A stretch of DNA of 64,000 nt from Fimbriimonas sp. Lineage in GTDB: Bacteria; Armatimonadota; Fimbriimonadia; Fimbriimonadales; Fimbriimonadaceae. The stretch spans positions 79,154 through 143,153 of the forward strand of contig JARXAE010000025.1 in NCBI GenBank assembly GCA_029866005.1, given 5' to 3'. Shown here piece by piece: positions 58,832 through 64,000 of this stretch. Numbering within the stretch: the stretch's first letter is position 1; each line of letters starts with the position of its first letter. A program made the translations under genes and the position numbers. The notes under the pieces are model-generated. The model worked only from the letters and a program-made list of their open reading frames with translations. It did no database searches and was not told the DNA's origin.

Positions 58832-61789
58832 TCACGATTTGGGCTGAAAAGTGGCGTCAAAACGAGCAAGGAGAAGCGAGTTATCGATAAAAAGAAACTT
58901 GATCGCCTTCTTCCAACTCACTTCCCCATCGGTTGCGAGAGATTTGTGCCACGGAAGTTTGGCGGAGATTGCAGTCGCCTCCTTTCCGTTGACGATCAGC
59001 TTCGCGGAGAACGTGCCGTACTTGGTGACCGTTCCCCGGATGTCCCATTTGTCGACCGTACCGGTCACGATGCCGTTGGCATCTACCTTGAACTTCAGAA
59101 TGTCGATCCCGACCTGGCCGCCATATTGTGGAGCTAGCTTGAACGCATACTCGCCAGCGAAATCTTCCACCTTTGAGTCTGGCTCCAGATCGACCTCGTT
59201 GAGATAATTGCTACCGGGGAAGCCAGCCAACTTGGTTCGAAGTGCCTTGCCAAATCCAGCAATCCCCTGATCCTGAACTTTTGCAATTTCTGGTTGCAGT
59301 TTTTTGATGAGGAGAATCGAAATGTCTTCCCAGTCCGGGCTGAATCCGAGAATCTTTGCAATGACCAAGAGGTCCGGCTCGCCCCCTTCGACAAGGTACG
59401 TCATCACGACACTCAGAGGAGTCAGATTGCCGCTCATCGTGAACTCCTCATCGGAGCGGGACTTGGCATACGAAGCAGCGGCCTCCTTACCCTTCTCCTT
59501 CAAGAGCACGTAAGTTTGCGCCATTGCTAGATGAGTTTTGAGCTTCGGGTCGGTTTCCTTGAGGCTGCCCATGATCAACTTGGCGGGAGCGAGTTGATCG
59601 GAGAAGAGGTAGTTCCACACCAGATGAACCGCCAGGTCATCGGACAGGCCCCCTTTCGTCTCAATCTCCTGTTTGAGTTTTGCGACTAGATCGAGATCGC
59701 CGTACTGTAGAGCCGAAAGGAGTCGAATCTCGGTGAGGTCACGACTTGCCTTTTGCTCTGCGTTCAAACTCAACTGAACATTCAGCCAGTACCACGCCTC
59801 GAGACCAAACCCGGCACGACACAACTCACGGGAATATGCGATCAGAAGATCAGTGTTCGAGAGAATTTCGGGGAGATAAGGGCGGAACTGAAAAAGGATT
59901 TCGCGCCGGAGTTTTGTGGCTTCCTGGGTACGGTCCTTGTTCCACAGATCAATGGATGCAAGTTCTATCCATGTGCTGAAGCTCACCGAAACGGCGTCGA
60001 CGCGGCTAGAGGCATACTTGAAGACTGACTCAGGAATCTCCCCGCCAAACTGGGACTTTGAGAGATTCTCGCCAATCCATTTGATGAGATTCGATTCAAA
60101 GCTCAAAGGCTGGTCTTGCAGAAGTTGCATCATCTGATCGGGTTCGATTGCTTTCTCCGCAATCAGTCTCGGGGTCAACTTCAGCAGTGTCAAGACTGGG
60201 ATTCGACTGCGGATTGCGGCGTCAACGTACTGCTTAAGATTCGCCTTATCCTGCGCGAAGCCGAACTCAATCATCGAATACGATGCGAGATGCGAGAGGC
60301 CCTCAGTTTTCACCGCCAAACTAAGCCAAGTGCCGAGTCGTCCGGTGTCCGGCTCAGCCAGCAAGTCTCGGATCATTGCGTCAATGACATCGGATCGGGT
60401 GAGTTTAGAGTCCAGACACTTCAAGTGATGGTCGAATGCTTCCTGCCCCTTACCATCCAGCCGAGCAAGTTCCCCTTGGGCAAACTCACGTTCAGTGGAT
60501 TCCCATGATGAGTTATTGAGTTTCCCCTTTAGGAATGCCGCAGCCTCAGACTTCGGCAAGTTCCAGCGCTCCATCAGCGTTACGATGTAGGTTGCTTCAT
60601 CGAAGTCCGACTCAAATTTTCCTATGAGGTGGGAAATTGCCTTGGCAGCGAGCTCGCTTGAAACGAGTCTTGGGGGCAGAAGAGTTGTCATCGCAGCGCG
60701 CCGATTGGTGAGTGGACGATCAAGGATGAAACGCCGTCCAACGCGCTCAAGCTCGTAAGTTCTCCCAAGTCGGCTGAGAGCAAGAAAGTACTGTAGGAGA
60801 GTTGAATCAGAGATGTCACCCAATGCCTCCACGGCCTTGAAGCACTCGACGGCCCGAGTGTAGTCGCCCTTCTCGACGAACTCTCGACCGAGCTTTGAAA
60901 GCAGAGCGACCCTCTGAAATCGATCCAGTGGGGTTGATTGGATCCCAGACAATTGCTTGTCAGGATCGGAGGTGGTGATCAAACCAAAGGCAACATCTTG
61001 GGCGGCATCTGCGTAAACCGCCGGAATTTGCTTGTTTGATCCATACTCGCCAGCGGTCGCCGCAGCGACAACTTCTTTGAGCCGACTGCCGATCTTCGAA
61101 ACCCAGACGGCACCTGTAACCGGATCAGCTAAGGCTTGGTTTTGCAGCGAGCGAGTCAGATAGTATGTGAACGCTCCCTGTTGGCGGTTACGCAACTCAT
61201 AAGACTTGGCGCCCGGCTCACAGCCCAACAATACGGCGATATTGGTCTTCTTGCCCAGAGCGATGAGCTCGTTGCCAAACGCATTCTTTTCCCCGGCGCG
61301 ACATGCATCGGAAAGGATGGTGACGCTTTTGAGACCGGCATCCGCCAGCCGTTTGATGACGGATTTGATGGACACTGCCGTGGAGGCGTAATCGGCAGGA
61401 TTTGTGTCGGAAGGAAGCCAGTAGTCTCCGTCTTTCAGTCCCACCCCGTGACCACTGAAGAACACAATGAACTGATCGCCTTTTTCGAGATCAGGTGACT
61501 TGAGGATTTCCGTCAGTTTAGCGTCGATGTTGCCCTTCGTGGGCTTCGTAAATCCAGGCTCATCGGAAAGTGTATGGATTTCATCTTTGTTGAACCCATA
61601 AGAAACTAAGAATTCTGAGAATCTCACGGCGTCTTTGCCCGAGAAGCTGAGCTTAGAGATGCTCGAGTAGCCGCTGACGCCAATACAGAGGGCCCACTTC
61701 TTTTCGGGGAGGAAGGTCGAAAAATTCAGCTCGGCGCAAGCGAACGAGCTTGCCAGCAGACAGACCAAGAGAATCAGCTTTCTAACCAT
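58832..61789 (-). CDS. Secreted caspase-like (C14) protein with helical repeats and lipocalin-like tail
   Basis: This 985-residue protein has a signal peptide (MVRKLILLVCLLASSFACA). A caspase-fold domain spans about 30-270: KWALCIGVSGY, FIVFFSGHG with catalytic H114 and TILSDACRAGE with C163, then GAFTYYLTRSL. A long helical region (about 290-840) has TPR-like pairs such as EFVEKGDYTRAVECFKAVEAL. The C-terminal ~110 residues (DFAGEYAFKLAPQYGGQVG, DKWDIRGTVTKYGTFSAKL) are lipocalin-like beta strands. Metacaspase-like domains cleave after Arg/Lys or act as scaffolds. Substrate and trigger are unknown. The export is notable. Confidence 0.87.
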   Translation of the reverse strand: MVRKLILLVCLLASSFACAELNFSTFLPEKKWALCIGVSGYSSISKLSFSGKDAVRFSEFLVSYGFNKDEIHTLSDEPGFTKPTKGNIDAKLTEILKSPDLEKGDQFIVFFSGHGVGLKDGDYWLPSDTNPADYASTAVSIKSVIKRLADAGLKSVTILSDACRAGEKNAFGNELIALGKKTNIAVLLGCEPGAKSYELRNRQQGAFTYYLTRSLQNQALADPVTGAVWVSKIGSRLKEVVAAATAGEYGSNKQIPAVYADAAQDVAFGLITTSDPDKQLSGIQSTPLDRFQRVALLSKLGREFVEKGDYTRAVECFKAVEALGDISDSTLLQYFLALSRLGRTYELERVGRRFILDRPLTNRRAAMTTLLPPRLVSSELAAKAISHLIGKFESDFDEATYIVTLMERWNLPKSEAAAFLKGKLNNSSWESTEREFAQGELARLDGKGQEAFDHHLKCLDSKLTRSDVIDAMIRDLLAEPDTGRLGTWLSLAVKTEGLSHLASYSMIEFGFAQDKANLKQYVDAAIRSRIPVLTLLKLTPRLIAEKAIEPDQMMQLLQDQPLSFESNLIKWIGENLSKSQFGGEIPESVFKYASSRVDAVSVSFSTWIELASIDLWNKDRTQEATKLRREILFQFRPYLPEILSNTDLLIAYSRELCRAGFGLEAWYWLNVQLSLNAEQKASRDLTEIRLLSALQYGDLDLVAKLKQEIETKGGLSDDLAVHLVWNYLFSDQLAPAKLIMGSLKETDPKLKTHLAMAQTYVLLKEKGKEAAASYAKSRSDEEFTMSGNLTPLSVVMTYLVEGGEPDLLVIAKILGFSPDWEDISILLIKKLQPEIAKVQDQGIAGFGKALRTKLAGFPGSNYLNEVDLEPDSKVEDFAGEYAFKLAPQYGGQVGIDILKFKVDANGIVTGTVDKWDIRGTVTKYGTFSAKLIVNGKEATAISAKLPWHKSLATDGEVSWKKAIKFLFIDNSLLLARFDATFQPKS

Positions 61790-61847
61790 GAGCCCGTTTG
61801 CTAGACGTTACCCACCTTCAGCGGTTACGGTAGATTGAAAACGGCTT

Positions 61848-62597
61848 ATGGCGATCAAGGTTGTAATTGTTGGTGCTTCGGGGCGAATGGGGGCGGTGGC
61901 TTCGCGTTGTTTAGCGGCGGACCCTCGGTTTGAGATTGCTGGGCGAGTTGGGCGGGTCGAGGCAGACGGCGTTGAGAGTGATCTCGAAGCTTGTCTTAAC
62001 CGGACGTCTCCTGACGTGCTTTTGGAGTTAACCACGGGCCGCACTGCTGGAGCACATTCCCTTTTGGCTTTGCGCCGAGGGGTTCGAGTAGTCATCGGTT
62101 CAACCGGATTGCCGCAAGTCGAGTTGGACGAGATTGAGAAAGCCGCGACCGGCTCAGCAGCGTTCCTCGTTCCAAATTTTGCCGTTGGCGCAGTGTTGAT
62201 GATGCACTTTGCGGGACTCGCCTCGGCTTGGTTACCGGACGCGGAGATTATCGAGCTTCACCACGAGAAGAAGGTTGATGCTCCGAGCGGAACTGCAATG
62301 CGAACCGCCCAGATCATACAAGAATCGCGTACTTGTGAAGCCCTAGCATTGCCAGAACCGTTATTGAAGGCGGAAGGCGCGCGAGGCGCAAGGGTCAACG
62401 AAGTTCCGGTGCACTCGGTACGTCTCAGGGGGATGCTGGCCCACCAGGAAGTGCTGTTCGGAGGCCAAGGCGAAGTGCTCACCATCCGTCACGATTCGCT
62501 CGACCGATCCTCTTTTGAATCCGGAATCTGCCTCTCCTGCGAGAAGGTCATGGAGATGAGCGGGCTAGTCGTTGGTCTTGAGTCAGTGATGTTCTAG
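61848..62597 (+). CDS. dapB: 4-hydroxy-tetrahydrodipicolinate reductase
   Basis: This 249-residue protein has the nucleotide loop VVIVGASGRMG, FLVPNFAVGAVLMM, ELHHEKKVDAPSGTA (the catalytic HH/K region of DapB) and RLRGMLAHQEVLFGGQGEVLTI with a conserved His. It reduces HTPA to tetrahydrodipicolinate in lysine and diaminopimelate synthesis. The start is the ATG at 61848. It ends four bases into the convergent CBM9-like gene. dapA is not in view. Confidence 0.92.
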   Translation: MAIKVVIVGASGRMGAVASRCLAADPRFEIAGRVGRVEADGVESDLEACLNRTSPDVLLELTTGRTAGAHSLLALRRGVRVVIGSTGLPQVELDEIEKAATGSAAFLVPNFAVGAVLMMHFAGLASAWLPDAEIIELHHEKKVDAPSGTAMRTAQIIQESRTCEALALPEPLLKAEGARGARVNEVPVHSVRLRGMLAHQEVLFGGQGEVLTIRHDSLDRSSFESGICLSCEKVMEMSGLVVGLESVMF

Positions 62598-63307
62598 TCC
62601 ACGAATTCGACTAAGCCCCATCGCTCAGGCTGATGCATGTCGACCATGCCTTGAGGAGACCAGACCCAGTTATCTTCTGGAAGTCCTGGGCGCTTTTGAT
62701 ACTGACCATCGACTACATCCAAGTGCCACTGCACCCTTGAGAAGTTGATCTTCCATCGGTCGCCGGGAGCGGGAGGCACCTCGCCTTTGGAAATCTCCCA
62801 AAGAGCGTGCCAAGGGATGTGGATCTCTAGGCTCCAGCCTTTGTCCGTGTCGGCGGGGTCGTTGAGCGTTCCTTCCAAGTGAACAGCCGTTCTCAGTCCC
62901 TGAATCTCCCAGCCATCGACGCCACGCCCCTGCTCGTAGTAAGGACGGATCAGGAGGAGATCCCACGTGGTGTTGAGGGCATTGATTTCGAGTTCTGCGT
63001 AGGCAAGACCATCATTGTCAGGGTCGAGGAAGACTTCGAAATCATTGTCATGGAAGATGACCGAGTCGTGCTCAGTGAGGGTTGCCCAGAGGTGTGGCTC
63101 CTCCATCTCGGCTCCGATATAGAGACCATCTTCAGCCCAGAACATTTTCATCCTTGTTCGATGACGGGGGGTTGGTCGGATATCGCCTTCGATGTCAACG
63201 AAGTCATCGGACCACTCGCAAGCGGTCCACGGACTCTTGTCGAGACGCCCGTTGAGCGTCCCAATCCCCTCTTGGCGTGTTGCTCGGTAAGTTCTCACTT
63301 GTTCCAA
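62594..63307 (-). CDS. CBM9-like carbohydrate-binding domain protein
   Basis: This 237-residue protein is a single beta-sandwich of the CBM9-like type: LNGRLDKSPWTACEWSDDF, MKMFWAEDGLYIGAEMEEPHL, HDNDFEVFLDPDNDGLAYAELEIN, GWSLEIHIPWHALW and WKINFSRVQWHLD. The pattern of DNDFEVFLDPD and aromatic residues is the family's binding core. No signal peptide is visible, so it may be cytoplasmic or use another route. It overlaps the next upstream gene by 13 bp. Ligand unknown. Confidence 0.85.
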   Translation of the reverse strand: MEQVRTYRATRQEGIGTLNGRLDKSPWTACEWSDDFVDIEGDIRPTPRHRTRMKMFWAEDGLYIGAEMEEPHLWATLTEHDSVIFHDNDFEVFLDPDNDGLAYAELEINALNTTWDLLLIRPYYEQGRGVDGWEIQGLRTAVHLEGTLNDPADTDKGWSLEIHIPWHALWEISKGEVPPAPGDRWKINFSRVQWHLDVVDGQYQKRPGLPEDNWVWSPQGMVDMHQPERWGLVEFVD

Positions 63308-64000
63308 ATCAAATCTTGGCGCGTGAATCCAATGGCTTCGACGCCCTTGATTCCGTCTTTCAGCATCGTCGGATTGATCACCAGGATGTCTGGAATCGCA
63401 ACTCCGGCGCTGAAGAGCGGAATACGCTCGCTTAGTCTGGCCGAGGATAGATTCGAGGCGTGGAAGAAGCTCAAAGAGGTGCCTTGCCGATCAACTCTTC
63501 GTAGCAAGAGCGAGTCGGCCGAGCGCTCCTGGACATCGAATTGTGCTTCGAAGAGGGCGTTACCCTTTCCGATCGAGTAGCAAAGGGCATTTCGACCGGT
63601 GCCAGACTTGAGAAACTCCACGTCGGACATGATAGCAACTCCCGAATTCCCTCGGTACCAGAACTGTTCAGCGTCGAAGCGAGCTCGGTTTCGCATCCAG
63701 GCGTTCTCAGCATCGGTGCCACGAGTGCCGTAAACGAGGACAACTCGGTTATCTAGACTTGCCTTGAAGCCTTTGCCAACTGGAGCGTCTGTTCCCAAAT
63801 GAATAAAACCATTGGTAGGATCTTGCTTAGAGGCCGTACCATTCCATACAATTTCCACGGAACCTGACCCAAGAAGGATACTGGAGTCGAGGGTCAGACT
63901 CGCGACATTTGTCGAATCGACCACGAACTTCCTCAAACCGGGGTAGCTCGTTGCTTTGACATGGGATGCGGCACCGATCGTCTCTTGCGAGTTCACCAAC
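63295..64000 (-). CDS. Hypothetical beta-rich protein, N-terminus beyond window
   Basis: Only the C-terminal 234 codons are visible; the frame is open to the right edge and no ribosome site is seen, so it is probably partial. The visible part has long beta-strand patterns (KFVVDSTNVASLTLDSSILL, SVEIVWNGTASKQD, NALFEAQFDVQERS) with a lectin-like look and no catalytic motif. It overlaps the CBM9-like gene by 13 bp and probably acts with it. Function unknown. Confidence 0.55.
   Translation of the reverse strand, partial: LVNSQETIGAASHVKATSYPGLRKFVVDSTNVASLTLDSSILLGSGSVEIVWNGTASKQDPTNGFIHLGTDAPVGKGFKASLDNRVVLVYGTRGTDAENAWMRNRARFDAEQFWYRGNSGVAIMSDVEFLKSGTGRNALCYSIGKGNALFEAQFDVQERSADSLLLRRVDRQGTSLSFFHASNLSSARLSERIPLFSAGVAIPDILVINPTMLKDGIKGVEAIGFTRQDLIWNK

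Noticed and set aside
1..64000. Insertion sequences, prophage or integrase genes
   Set aside because: I searched by eye for transposase, integrase and phage structural motifs and for paired terminal inverted repeats around genes and saw none.

Overview
The window looks like chromosomal DNA from a moderately GC-rich, diderm, saccharolytic bacterium. I see no plasmid, phage or transposase genes. The guess at lineage is Armatimonadota (Fimbriimonadia-like), with Planctomycetota or Acidobacteriota-type bacteria as alternatives; this is inference from gene content, not from a marker tree. The supporting traits are a beta-barrel outer-membrane protein ending in Phe, many lipoproteins, a TAT-exported Gfo/Idh/MocA oxidoreductase, the futalosine menaquinone gene mqnA, a cytochrome c/copper-monooxygenase fusion, a secreted caspase-like protein and two ECF sigma/anti-sigma pairs. 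TTG and GTG starts are common, and many neighbours overlap as ATGA or TAATG, so translational coupling is widespread.

Layout. 0-6.7 kb: two minus-strand envelope genes, tRNA-Val(CAC), a 741-bp tandem duplication that copied a small gene and left a broken tRNA-Val, a TFIIB-type zinc protein, a Nif3-like protein, a pseudopilin and a beta-propeller/phosphoesterase with a strong terminator. 6.7-12 kb: tRNA-Trp, a giant secreted GH13 amylase, and an ECF sigma factor with its anti-sigma factor. 12-14.9 kb: the only clearly accessory block, with a repeat-bearing gene-poor spacer, an orphan gene, and a minus-strand operon of an AbiJ-N-terminal-domain-like protein, a small Cys-rich ORF and a nucleotide-cyclase-fold protein. 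This is the best candidate here for an undescribed (possibly antiphage) system. 15-19.3 kb: an SDR enzyme, a cyanophycinase-like peptidase coupled to accB, a thioesterase, and a second ECF/anti-sigma pair beside a beta-barrel protein and a 50-residue Gly/Asn-repeat lipoprotein.

20-34.6 kb: hydrolases and secreted enzymes, comprising a peptidoglycan amidase, GH31, M14 carboxypeptidase, GH5, PHM-like monooxygenase, purple acid phosphatase and a second GH13, together with mqnA. 35-46.7 kb: housekeeping genes, comprising a DEAD-box helicase, a TMEM175-type channel, speE, asnS, an ABC exporter, a glycosyltransferase, a tiny Trm112-like gene overlapping aroQ, an M24 peptidase, and an ABC-type ATPase that has lost key catalytic residues.

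46.8-64 kb: a MoxR / SurA-like / nitroreductase minus-strand operon, a plus-strand run of an ABC exporter pair, a SecD-head-like protein, three consecutive putative lipoproteins and RodA (envelope growth), two paralogous Gfo/Idh/MocA oxidoreductases, a secreted caspase-like repeat protein, dapB, and two carbohydrate-related genes running to the edge. Overall the window combines polysaccharide breakdown, cell-envelope building and core metabolism.
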